A stretch of DNA of 6,528 bases from Solirubrobacteraceae bacterium (GTDB lineage: Bacteria > Actinomycetota > Thermoleophilia > Solirubrobacterales > Solirubrobacteraceae). Of this stretch, positions 1-5,634 are shown one piece after another. The notes beneath the pieces were generated by a model that was not told the origin of the DNA, did not search any database, and saw nothing but the letters and a program-made list of their open reading frames with translations. A program made the position numbers and the translations under genes. How positions within the stretch are numbered: position 1 is the stretch's first letter; each line of letters opens with the position of its first letter. The stretch lies in assembly GCA_024710825.1 (NCBI GenBank), contig JANJUA010000197.1, forward strand, positions 1-6,528, in the 5' to 3' direction.

Positions 1-345
1 GCCGTCCGACGAGCGGCGATCGGCCGTCGCGGCGCCACCTTCGGTCGGTTCGACGGCGGGCTCTGGCTCGGGTGCCGCCGCGGCAGATGGCGCCGCCGGG
101 CGCTCGCGCTTCACGCCCGCGCCGATCCGAGCCATCAGGGCGCCGACCGCGAGGGTCGTGCCCTGCTCGGCGACGATCTCGAGGACGCCCTCGGCGTCGG
201 CCTGGTGGGTGACGGTCGCCTTGTCGGTCTCGATCTCGACGAGATCCTCGCCCCGGGCGACGGGCTGGCCGTCCTCGATGAGCCAGCTTAGGATGGTGCC
301 CTCCTCCATGGAGTCGGAGAGGCGCGGCATCGCGATGTCGGTCAT
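1..345 (-). CDS. 2-oxoacid dehydrogenase E2 (dihydrolipoyl acyltransferase), N-terminal lipoyl domain, partial
   Basis: Reading from ATG at 345 and open to the window edge, 115 codons are visible. Residues 1-78 form a classic biotinyl/lipoyl domain: it opens with the IAMPRLSDSMEEG pattern and has the lipoylation loop ETDKATV at 39-45, so Lys42 should carry the lipoyl arm that swings acyl groups from E1 to the E2 active site. From about residue 80 an Ala/Pro/Glu-rich stretch begins, typical of the flexible linker before the peripheral-subunit-binding domain. That domain and the catalytic acyltransferase domain would lie beyond the edge and are not seen. The start lies 5 bases after the E1 stop with no clear Shine-Dalgarno, suggesting translational coupling. 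A free-standing lipoyl or biotinyl protein is possible, but the adjacent E1 makes E2 by far the best reading. Which acyl group it carries depends on E1 and is unresolved. Confidence 0.9.
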   Translation of the reverse strand, partial: MTDIAMPRLSDSMEEGTILSWLIEDGQPVARGEDLVEIETDKATVTHQADAEGVLEIVAEQGTTLAVGALMARIGAGVKRERPAAPSAAAAPEPEPAVEPTEGGAATADRRSSDG

Positions 346-350
346 AGGTG

Positions 351-2690
351 TCAGCCGACCAGGTCGAGGGCGGCGCCGACGATGGTCTCGGTGTCGATGC
401 CGAAGTGGCGGTAGAGGTCTCCTACGTCGCCGGACTGGCCGAAGTCGTCCACGCCGAGGCAGGCGATCGGAGCGCCCGCGATCGCGGCGAGGAACGAGAG
501 CGTGTGCGGGTGACCGTCCAGGACGGTGACGATCGGCGCGGTCCGCTCGGCTGGGAAGAGGGCGTCGAGGACGGCGTCGTCGCCGTCGGCGAGGCCCTGG
601 CGGGCCTGCAGGGCTCGGAAGACGAGGTCGGCCGAGGTGAGGCAGATCACGTCGGCGGCGATGCCGGCGGCGGCGAGCTCGTCGGCGGCGGCGAGCGCCT
701 CGGGCACGAGGACGCCCGTCGCCACCAGCGTGGCCTGTGGCGTCCCGGGCGCCTCGCGCAGGCGGTAGCCGCCGGCGAGCACCTCGCGGCGGCGCCGCTC
801 GCGGCCCTCGGGATCGGCGGGCACGGCGGCAAGCGTCTGGTCGATCGGACGGGTGCTGAGCCGGAAGTAGGCGGAGCTGCCGTCCGGCCGGCCGAGACGG
901 CTCAGCGCGTGCAGCAGCGTCCACTCGAGATCCTGGCCGAACGCCGGCTCCCAGGCCACGCAGCGCGGTTGCTCCAGCCCGACCGACGGCGTGGTGATCG
1001 ACTGGTGCGCGCCGCCCTCCGGGGCGAGCGTGACTCCGGACGGGGTGCCGACCAGGATCGACTGGCCCCCGGCGTACATGCCGAACGACCACGGCTCGAG
1101 CGCCCGGTTGACGAACGGGTCGTAGATCGTGCCGATCGGCAGCAGCGGCTGGCCGTCACGCGACCACGTGGCCCCCAGCTCTCCCAGCAGCCCGACGAGG
1201 TTGCCCTCGGCGATGCCCAGCTCGAGGTGCTGGCCATGCTCGGACTCGCGCCAGCGCACGAGCGTGTCGGTGTCGTCGGCGAACCAGTCGATCCGCTCGC
1301 CGAGGTTCCACACTCCCACTCGGTTGATCCAGCCGCCGAGGTTCGTCGACGAAGCCACGTCGGGGCTCACCGTCACGACGTGCTTCGCCACGTCCGGAGC
1401 ATCGTGCGCCAGGTCGACGAAGAAGCGTCCGAACGCCTGCTGCGTGGATGCCGTTCCGCGATGGTCGCGGCCCACGTCGGCGGGCACCGCCGGGCCCGGC
1501 CGGAGCCGCACCGGCGGGCGCTCCAGCCGCGCGGCAGCCTCGGCGCACAGGCGCGCCTCCGGCGACCCGTCCGCGAAGCGCACCCACGGATCCTCGGCGT
1601 CCGCGCCCAGGTCGAGCGCCAGGCGCTCCCACTGCTCGGCGCTCAGCAGCGCCGAGTGGTTGGCCGGGTGGCCCTCCGTCGGCAGGCCCCACGCCTTGAT
1701 CGTGTAGGCGAAGACCACCGACGGGCGATCGGTCACGGCGTCGGCCTGGGCGAACGCCTCCAGCAGATCGGCGAGGTCGTGGCCGCCGAGGTCGCGGATC
1801 GCGGTGCGCAGCGCGTCGTCGTCGAGCTCGGCGATCACCCGCTCGACGTCGCGGCGCCCGCGCCCCGTGCCGGGCAGCCGCTCGCGCAGCTCCTGCGCCG
1901 GGGAGCGCAGCAGGCGCTGGTACTCCTCGTTGGTCATCGCGTCGATGCGCGTGCGCAGCGCCCGGCCGCCCGGCCGCTCGAACAGGTCGCGCAGGATCCG
2001 CCCGTACTTCACCGTGATCGTCTGCCAGCCCGCCGCCTCGAACATCGCGCCGATCCGCCCCGCCGCGATGTCCGGGACCACCCGGTCCAGCGACTGTCGG
2101 TTGAGGTCGACGATCCACAGGGTCTCCCCCATCTGCGGCACCATCGGATCGACCAGGGCCTCCCAGATCGCCCCCTCGTCGAGCTCCGCGTCGCCGACCA
2201 GGGCCACCTGGCGGCCGCCCTGCGGGACGTCGAAGTGTCCCGCCACGTACCGGTGCGCCAGCCCGCTCCACAGCGTCGCGGTCGCGCCGATGCCGACCGA
2301 GCCCGTCGAGAAGTCGACCGGATCCGGGTCCTTCAGGCGACTCGGGTAGCTCTGCAGCCCCCCGAACGCCCGCAGCTCGGTCAGATAGCGCGGGTCCAGG
2401 CGCCCGAGCAGATGGTTGATCGCGTGCAGCACCGGGGCCGCGTGCGGCTTGACCGACACCCGATCCGGCCCGCGCAGGAACGCGAAGTAGAGCGCCGTCA
2501 TCACGCTGACCATCGACGCCGACGACGCCTGGTGGCCACCGACCTTCACGCCCGACGGCGTCTTGCGGACGCGGTTGGCGTGGTGGACGATGCTCGTCGC
2601 CAGCCACAGGACGCGCCGCTGCACGGCGTCGAGCACCGCCAGCTCGTCCTGGGAGGTCGGTTCCGGTGGGGTCGAGGTCACGGTGGCCAT
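351..2690 (-). CDS. Homodimeric (AceE-type) 2-oxoacid dehydrogenase E1, probably pyruvate dehydrogenase
   Basis: A 779-residue thiamine-diphosphate enzyme that would decarboxylate a 2-oxoacid and pass the acyl group to the lipoyl arm of the next gene's product. It has the one-chain architecture of the AceE family: N-terminal pyrophosphate domain with GGHQASSAS at 51-59 and the cofactor/Mg motif at 166-199 (Asp167, Asn197, Gln199), central pyrimidine domain with the candidate catalytic Glu495 in GIAEGN, the EGGAHQS motif at 558-564 matching the AceE EGLQHEDGHS region, and a transketolase-like C-terminal domain from about 650. The Asp-to-Asn spacing is the same as in E. coli AceE, but the motif begins GDA rather than GDG. 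It is about 100 residues shorter than E. coli AceE (887). Homologues of this type include the MdeB branch reported to use 2-oxobutyrate, so pyruvate is likely but not proven. First gene of the operon with E2, divergent from an Lrp-type regulator. No Shine-Dalgarno precedes the ATG. Confidence 0.88.
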   Translation of the reverse strand: MATVTSTPPEPTSQDELAVLDAVQRRVLWLATSIVHHANRVRKTPSGVKVGGHQASSASMVSVMTALYFAFLRGPDRVSVKPHAAPVLHAINHLLGRLDPRYLTELRAFGGLQSYPSRLKDPDPVDFSTGSVGIGATATLWSGLAHRYVAGHFDVPQGGRQVALVGDAELDEGAIWEALVDPMVPQMGETLWIVDLNRQSLDRVVPDIAAGRIGAMFEAAGWQTITVKYGRILRDLFERPGGRALRTRIDAMTNEEYQRLLRSPAQELRERLPGTGRGRRDVERVIAELDDDALRTAIRDLGGHDLADLLEAFAQADAVTDRPSVVFAYTIKAWGLPTEGHPANHSALLSAEQWERLALDLGADAEDPWVRFADGSPEARLCAEAAARLERPPVRLRPGPAVPADVGRDHRGTASTQQAFGRFFVDLAHDAPDVAKHVVTVSPDVASSTNLGGWINRVGVWNLGERIDWFADDTDTLVRWRESEHGQHLELGIAEGNLVGLLGELGATWSRDGQPLLPIGTIYDPFVNRALEPWSFGMYAGGQSILVGTPSGVTLAPEGGAHQSITTPSVGLEQPRCVAWEPAFGQDLEWTLLHALSRLGRPDGSSAYFRLSTRPIDQTLAAVPADPEGRERRRREVLAGGYRLREAPGTPQATLVATGVLVPEALAAADELAAAGIAADVICLTSADLVFRALQARQGLADGDDAVLDALFPAERTAPIVTVLDGHPHTLSFLAAIAGAPIACLGVDDFGQSGDVGDLYRHFGIDTETIVGAALDLVG

Positions 2691-2700
2691 GGGTGGGGCG

Positions 2701-2729
2701 ACTCAAGCAGCCCAACGGGCGCTACGCAA
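2701..2729 (-). promoter_or_regulatory. Possible promoter of the E1-E2 operon (weak)
   Basis: On the minus strand TTGCGT (2729-2724) and TTGAGT (2706-2701) are 17 bases apart, and the second box ends 10 bases before the E1 ATG. That geometry would give a transcript with almost no leader, in line with the missing Shine-Dalgarno. The -10 box lacks the conserved A at its second position, so this is only a candidate; the true start could lie further up in the shared intergenic region. Confidence 0.25.
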
Positions 2730-2764
2730 CCAAAGCGGCCCGAACAGCCACTGCAACGCAAATA

Positions 2765-2794
2765 GCGACAAGAGTTTCGCCGTTCGACTAGAGT
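2765..2794 (+). promoter_or_regulatory. Promoter of the Lrp-type regulator, apparently leaderless
   Basis: GCGACA (2765-2770) and TAGAGT (2789-2794) are separated by 18 bases. The second fits the TAnnnT -10 consensus of GC-rich bacteria. Counting the last T as -7 puts the transcription start at 2801-2802, on or beside the GTG start codon. There is no Shine-Dalgarno between the box and the GTG, which agrees with a leaderless mRNA. Inferred from sequence pattern only. Confidence 0.5.
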
Positions 2795-2795
2795 T
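2766..2795. promoter_or_regulatory. Paired direct repeats over the promoter, candidate Lrp-type operator
   Basis: CGACAAGAGTT (2766-2776) and CGACTAGAGTT (2785-2795) match at 10 of 11 bases and start 19 bases apart, close to two helical turns, so they face the same side of the DNA. They cover the proposed -35 and -10 boxes of the regulator gene. Lrp/AsnC proteins bind as dimers or octamers to helically phased sites and commonly repress their own genes, so an autoregulatory operator is a reasonable reading. The repeats do not closely match the E. coli Lrp consensus. Confidence 0.4.
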
Positions 2796-2801
2796 GTTTG
2801 C

Positions 2802-3263
2802 GTGACCGATCCACCCGTGGTCCTCGACCATCTCGACGAGCAGATCATCGACATCCTGCAGCAGGACGCCCGATGCAAGCTCCGCGAGATCGGACAGCGG
2901 GTGAACCTCTCGATCTCCGCGGTGAAGCGTCGCATCGATCGGCTCGAGGCGACCGGGGTGATCGTCGGCTACAGGGCGGTCATCGACCAGGGCAAGCTCG
3001 GCCGCCACCTCGAGGCCTTCGCGGAGCTCACCTTCGCGGGCGACACGAAGGTCGCCGAAATCTCGGGCGTCGCCCACGAGCTCCCGGAGGTCCAGTCGGT
3101 CTTCACGATCGCCGGCGATCCGGACGCGCTGGTCTGGATCCGCGTCAAGGACATCAAGGACCTGACCCGCGTCATCGACCTGCTGCGCCGCACCGGGTCC
3201 GTCACGAGCACCAAGACGCTGATGGTGCTCGACGCCTGGACCCCCGGGACGACGGCGCCGTAA
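2802..3263 (+). CDS. Lrp/AsnC family transcriptional regulator
   Basis: A 153-residue protein with the full Lrp/AsnC layout and the usual length of that family (about 150-165). Residues 8-55 form the N-terminal winged helix-turn-helix: the LDEQIIDILQQDAR opening, then LREIGQRVNLSISAVKRRIDRLEATGVI, followed by the linking strand GYRAVID. Residues 70-147 form the RAM ligand-binding and oligomerisation domain, with the characteristic AGDPDALVWIRVKD stretch at 104-117 near where amino acids or related ligands usually bind. The GTG start at 2802 is chosen because the HTH begins eight residues later and because a -10 box sits at the right distance for a leaderless message. Divergent transcription from the E1-E2 operon suggests it regulates that operon; Lrp-type BkdR of Pseudomonas, which controls the branched-chain oxoacid dehydrogenase operon, is a precedent for such pairing. 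The ligand cannot be read from the sequence. Confidence 0.93.
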   Translation: MTDPPVVLDHLDEQIIDILQQDARCKLREIGQRVNLSISAVKRRIDRLEATGVIVGYRAVIDQGKLGRHLEAFAELTFAGDTKVAEISGVAHELPEVQSVFTIAGDPDALVWIRVKDIKDLTRVIDLLRRTGSVTSTKTLMVLDAWTPGTTAP

Positions 3264-3271
3264 GGGCGCCG
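3253..3271. terminator. GC hairpin between convergent genes, possible bidirectional terminator
   Basis: CGGCGCC (3253-3259) and GGCGCCG (3265-3271) form a 7-bp perfect stem with loop GTAAG. It includes the regulator's stop codon and lies 5 bases from the stop of the convergent MBL-fold gene. No T-tract follows on either strand, so it would be a weak or non-canonical terminator. Its position in the 13-base gap between two converging genes is the main support. Confidence 0.4.
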
Positions 3272-3276
3272 CTCGG

Positions 3277-4017
3277 TCAGGCCGGCCCGGCGGCCCTGGC
3301 GCGCTCCACGGCGGCGCCGACCCCGTCGCGCCAGGCGGGACCATGGCCGGTCAGCACCAGCCGGGCGTCGGTGGCGGCGAGCGCGTCGAGCGACCGCAGC
3401 GCCTGCCGGCTGTCGGCGGTGGCCGCGCCGGCGACGATCCGCGGTCCCCTCCGACCGGTGTATGGGTCCAGCGTGACGAGCGCGTCGCCGGCGATGACGG
3501 CGTCGCGGTCGGGCAGGTGCAGCGAGCAGTGCCCGACCGTGTGGCCGGGCGTGGCGATCGCGCGTGGACGCCCCGGGACGTCGAGCCGGTCGTGTGCCAC
3601 GAAGCGGGTCGGCGGGTCTACGCCACGCACCCACAGCGCCCCGGCGGCGCCCATCGCTGCGAACCGGCGGACGAACGACGGGTGGCGGACGAAGTACGGC
3701 AGGCGGCGGCGCTCGTGCTCGTAGCGCCACGGGTGCCGTACGGCGTGCTCGCCGTCGGGCGCCAGCACCGGCACGCGCAGCTCCTCGGCCGCTCGCCGCG
3801 CGAAGCCCATGTGGTCGAAGTGGCCGTGGGTGAGCACGACGGCCTCGATGTCGCCGGTCGTGCGACCGAGCTGGTCCAGCACCGTCCGCAGGGACCGCCA
3901 CGACGTGGGGTGCCCCGTGTCGACGACCGTCAGCCGGCCTCCGTCCTCGACGAGGTACCAATTGACGTAGGCGTCCTCGATGCGGTGGATCCCCGGCGCG
4001 ACGTCCCGTTCGAGCAT
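3277..4017 (-). CDS. MBL-fold metallo-hydrolase (glyoxalase II-like)
   Basis: A 246-residue metallo-beta-lactamase-fold hydrolase with every metal-binding element of the fold: THGHFDH at 63-69 (His64, His66, Asp68, His69), His159 in TPGHTVGHCS, the bridging Asp178 in IAGDAL, and His225 in LTGHGPAW. The VVDTGHP strand at 31-37 is also typical. It should bind two zinc or iron ions and hydrolyse a thioester, lactone or similar bond in the cytoplasm; no signal peptide is visible. The substrate cannot be assigned, since the superfamily covers glyoxalase II, lactonases, RNases and others, though compact proteins of this length with a C-terminal TGHGP motif are usually small-molecule hydrolases. The ATG at 4017 is preferred because MLERDVAPGIHRI is a normal family opening; the frame stays open upstream into the divergent neighbour but that part reads as antisense low-complexity sequence. 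A TTGGAC-N16-TAGACG promoter-like pair ends 5 bases before it, again suggesting a leaderless transcript. Confidence 0.9.
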   Translation of the reverse strand: MLERDVAPGIHRIEDAYVNWYLVEDGGRLTVVDTGHPTSWRSLRTVLDQLGRTTGDIEAVVLTHGHFDHMGFARRAAEELRVPVLAPDGEHAVRHPWRYEHERRRLPYFVRHPSFVRRFAAMGAAGALWVRGVDPPTRFVAHDRLDVPGRPRAIATPGHTVGHCSLHLPDRDAVIAGDALVTLDPYTGRRGPRIVAGAATADSRQALRSLDALAATDARLVLTGHGPAWRDGVGAAVERARAAGPA

Positions 4018-4104
4018 GTGGCCGTCTACCCGCGCGCGAGAGCCGTCCAACCGCGCCGCCGCCCCGGGTTGAGGCGGCCCGGCACGAGGTAGACGTCGAG
4101 CGCG
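4018..4104. promoter_or_regulatory. Divergent promoter region with a perfect 8-bp inverted repeat
   Basis: CGTCTACC (4023-4030) and GGTAGACG (4088-4095) are exact reverse complements, each reading GGTAGACG toward its own gene: 5 bases before the MBL-fold ATG and 9 bases before the DUF2071 ATG. Each TAGACG could act as a -10 box, with TTGGAC on the minus strand (4050-4045, 16-base spacer) and TTGAGG on the plus strand (4069-4074, 15-base spacer) as -35 boxes. Either they are matched promoters or a shared operator. Neither gene has a clear Shine-Dalgarno. Confidence 0.4.
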
Positions 4105-4920
4105 ATGCTGCGCGAGCCGGTCAGCCGCCTGGCCGAGGAGGCCGTCGCGGCGCTCGCCCCCGCCTCCGCCGCGGCCGCCCAGGCGCGGAGCCTGCGCCAC
4201 GCCGCCCACCGGCCCTGGCCGGTGCCGGATCGTCCGTGGCTGCAGGGCCAGACGTGGCGCGACCTGCTGTTCGCCCACTGGCCGCTCCCGCCCGAGGCGC
4301 TCCGCCCCGCCGTCCCGGCCGAGCTGCCGATCGACACCTTCGGCGGCAGCGCGTGGATCGGCGTGACGCCGTTCGAGGTCTGTGGCCTGCGGCTGCGAGG
4401 CACGCCGCCGATCCCGGCGCTGTCGCGCTTCCCGGAGGCAAACGTACGGACCTACACGACGCTCCACGGCAAGCCCGGCATCTGGTTCCTCAGCCTCGAC
4501 ACCCCTAGCCGGCTCGCGGTCGCCGGCGCCCGGCGCGCATTCCGGCTTCCCTACCACCGCGCGCACGCGGAGATCCGACGCCGTGAAGGCGGCGTCGCGT
4601 ACAGGACGCACCGCGCGGCGCCCGCGGCAGGGCTCGACGTCCGCTATCGCCCCGAGGGGCCGGCCCGGCCGGCGGAGCCCGGGACGCTCGAGCACTTCCT
4701 CACCGAGCGCTACTGCCTCTACGCGCTCGACGAGCGCCACCGGGTCCACCGCGCCGACATCCACCATCCGCCGTGGCCGCTGCAGCCGGCAGAGGCGGAG
4801 CTCGATCGCAACACGATGACCGCGCCGTACGGCATCGAGCTGCCGCCCGAGCGGCCCCTGCTGCACTTCGCCGCCCGTCTTGATGTCGTGATCTGGACGC
4901 TCCGGGCGGCCGTCACGTAG
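4105..4920 (+). CDS. DUF2071 (YqjF-like) protein of unknown function
   Basis: A 271-residue protein recognised by the strongly conserved DUF2071 signature: HRPWPVPDRPWLQGQTWRD from residue 35, LLFAHWPLPPEALRPAVPAE, the DTFGGSAWIGVTPFEV strand at 77-92, NVRTYTTLHGKPGIWFLSLD around 113-132, LPYHRA near 148, HFLTERYCLYA at 197-207, and IHHPPWPLQPAEAEL at 219-233. The biochemical role of this family is not established; the fold is related to acetoacetate decarboxylase-like proteins, which does not fix a reaction here. An in-frame stop at 4090-4092 makes ATG 4105 the earliest possible start, but the first 34 residues are Ala-rich and precede the usual family opening, so GTG at 4222 (Val40) cannot be excluded, though it would cut into the HRPWP motif. 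No membrane segment or signal peptide is evident. Divergent from the MBL-fold hydrolase; the stop codon abuts a terminator. Confidence 0.88.
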   Translation: MLREPVSRLAEEAVAALAPASAAAAQARSLRHAAHRPWPVPDRPWLQGQTWRDLLFAHWPLPPEALRPAVPAELPIDTFGGSAWIGVTPFEVCGLRLRGTPPIPALSRFPEANVRTYTTLHGKPGIWFLSLDTPSRLAVAGARRAFRLPYHRAHAEIRRREGGVAYRTHRAAPAAGLDVRYRPEGPARPAEPGTLEHFLTERYCLYALDERHRVHRADIHHPPWPLQPAEAELDRNTMTAPYGIELPPERPLLHFAARLDVVIWTLRAAVT

Positions 4921-4946
4921 AAGAGCCCCGCGGGGCGGGGCTCTTC
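4920..4946. terminator. Bidirectional terminator between the DUF2071 gene and rnpB
   Basis: GAAGAGCCCCGC (4920-4931) and GCGGGGCTCTTC (4935-4946) form a 12-bp perfect stem with a GGG loop. The first base is the last base of the DUF2071 stop codon. On the other strand the stem begins 4 bases after the end of the RNase P RNA. T-tracts are poor on both sides, so termination would rely on the very stable stem, as is common in GC-rich bacteria. Confidence 0.8.
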
Positions 4947-4950
4947 CTTA

Positions 4951-5273
4951 GCAGGCCGGTAAGCCGGATTCTGTCGGGGGCAACCATCCATCTGAGCGGC
5001 CGACCTGGACCTTGGCGGGCAGCCTGCGAGCGGTCCTGCTTGGCCTTGCATCGGGTGGGGTTTGCCTGGCCGCCGCGTCACCGCGGCGCCGGTGCGCTCT
5101 TACCGCACCATTTCACCCTTGCCGGCCCGAGATGCAGCTGCGACCTCGGACGTAGTCGTTGTGTTTCTGTGGCACTTTCCCGCGGGTTTCCCCGGGTCGC
5201 CTGCGCGACCACCTTGCCCTGTGATGTCCGGACTTTCCTCGAAGGCCTCAACCTCCGCGGTTGCCTGGCCTGC
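4951..5273 (-). ncRNA. rnpB: RNase P RNA (class A), compact
   Basis: The catalytic RNA of RNase P, which cuts 5' leaders from tRNA precursors. Read on the minus strand it shows the invariant core: GAGGAAAGTCCGGAC (5' half of P4), GGGTGAAATGGTGCGGTAAG (P10/P11 region), GATGCAAGGCCAA, AGATGGATGG, and GACAGAATCCGGCTTACC (3' half of P4). Pairings that can be drawn: P1 GCAGGCC (5273-5267) with GGCCTGC (4957-4951); P2 GGCAACC (5265-5259) with GGTTGCC (4985-4979); a short P3; P6 GGGC (5219-5216) with GCCC (5020-5017) in the P17 loop; P15 GGCC with GGCC; P16 GGACC with GGTCC; a 7-bp P14-like stem capped by a GUGA tetraloop. The L15 GGU that pairs with the tRNA 3' CCA is at 5005-5003. About 323 bases, shorter than E. 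coli (377); no P18 hairpin is seen. Ends are set by P1 and may be off by a few bases. Confidence 0.96.
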
Positions 5274-5280
5274 ACCCCAC

Positions 5281-5309
5281 AATCTAGCCATCCGCCGCGC
5301 CTGCGTCGA
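5281..5309 (-). promoter_or_regulatory. rnpB: rnpB promoter
   Basis: On the minus strand TCGACG (5309-5304) and TAGATT (5286-5281) lie 17 bases apart. With the last T as -7, transcription would start at 5274-5273, exactly where helix P1 of the RNase P RNA begins. That agreement is independent support for both the promoter and the RNA 5' end. Confidence 0.65.
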
Positions 5310-5326
5310 GCGCCGTATGGGCACTT

Positions 5327-5340
5327 CGCGGCGCGCCGCG
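5327..5340. repeat. 14-bp perfect palindrome between the lexA operon and rnpB
   Basis: CGCGGCGCGCCGCG is identical to its reverse complement and lies 25 bases past the stop of the small CxxC gene and about 18 bases upstream of the rnpB -35 box. It could fold as a short GC hairpin and act as a weak terminator for the lexA operon, but no T-tract follows. In DNA this GC-rich such a palindrome may also be chance. Confidence 0.3.
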
Positions 5341-5364
5341 GCGCCCTGTCGCGCGTGTGTCGAC

Positions 5365-5634
5365 TCAGGAGATCTCGGTGCCGCAGCGCGTGCAGGCGCC
5401 GGCGACCGGGGCGTGGCCGGCGCCGTAGCGCGGCGCGAGCGGGGCCTCGCAGATCGGGCAGGCGGCGGCGAGGCCGGCGGTGAGGCTCTCCCAGGTTCCC
5501 GTGAGGAGATCGTCGAGCGTCGGCGCGCCGCCCGCCGCCGGCACGGCGCCCGTGGCCGGGCGCGCGGAGCGCTCGCCGGGGTCCGGGCCGAGGATCGACG
5601 GGCGCTCGATCGCGTCGAGAAGGCTCATGGTCAT
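5365..5634 (-). CDS. Small two-CxxC (zinc-ribbon-like) protein co-transcribed with lexA
   Basis: An 89-residue protein that I do not recognise. Residues 1-40 are Pro/Gly/Ala-rich and probably disordered; 40-56 look like a short amphipathic helix (LDDLLTGTWESLTAGL); 59-84 contain CPIC and CTRC, two CxxC pairs 18 residues apart, the spacing of a zinc ribbon, ending a few residues later at GTEIS. No catalytic motif, signal peptide or membrane segment is seen. The ATG at 5634 overlaps the last base of the lexA stop (TGATG), the hallmark of translational coupling; a GTG one codon earlier is also open. Being the second gene of the lexA transcript, it should rise with LexA during DNA damage. A zinc-binding adaptor or DNA/protein-binding role is possible but unproven. 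The real-gene call rests on the tight coupling, the conserved-looking Cys pairs, and the lack of a better frame here. Confidence 0.72.
   Translation of the reverse strand: MTMSLLDAIERPSILGPDPGERSARPATGAVPAAGGAPTLDDLLTGTWESLTAGLAAACPICEAPLAPRYGAGHAPVAGACTRCGTEIS

Noticed and set aside
348..2765. 805-residue open frame on the plus strand
   Set aside because: It lies antisense to the E1 gene, has Arg/Asp/Glu/His-rich low-complexity sequence typical of antisense frames in GC-rich DNA, and shows no domain. The minus-strand frame has clear AceE motifs.
3343..4092. 249-residue plus-strand frame across the MBL-fold gene
   Set aside because: Antisense shadow of a gene with complete metal-binding motifs; composition is low-complexity.
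4018..4866. Upstream part of the 529-residue minus-strand frame ending at 3277
   Set aside because: The MBL-fold domain starts at 4017; the upstream part is antisense to the DUF2071 gene and has no recognisable protein content, so a fusion protein is not supported.
5061..5067. AGGCAAAC in the RNase P RNA as a changed CCA-binding GGU motif
   Set aside because: At first this looked like GGU changed to GGC, but counting against the E. coli RNA shows the CCA-binding GGU lies in L15, here intact at 5005-5003. The GGC is elsewhere and not that motif.
5078..5324. Two small minus-strand frames inside rnpB
   Set aside because: The sequence is fully explained by the conserved RNase P RNA core; short open frames there are incidental.
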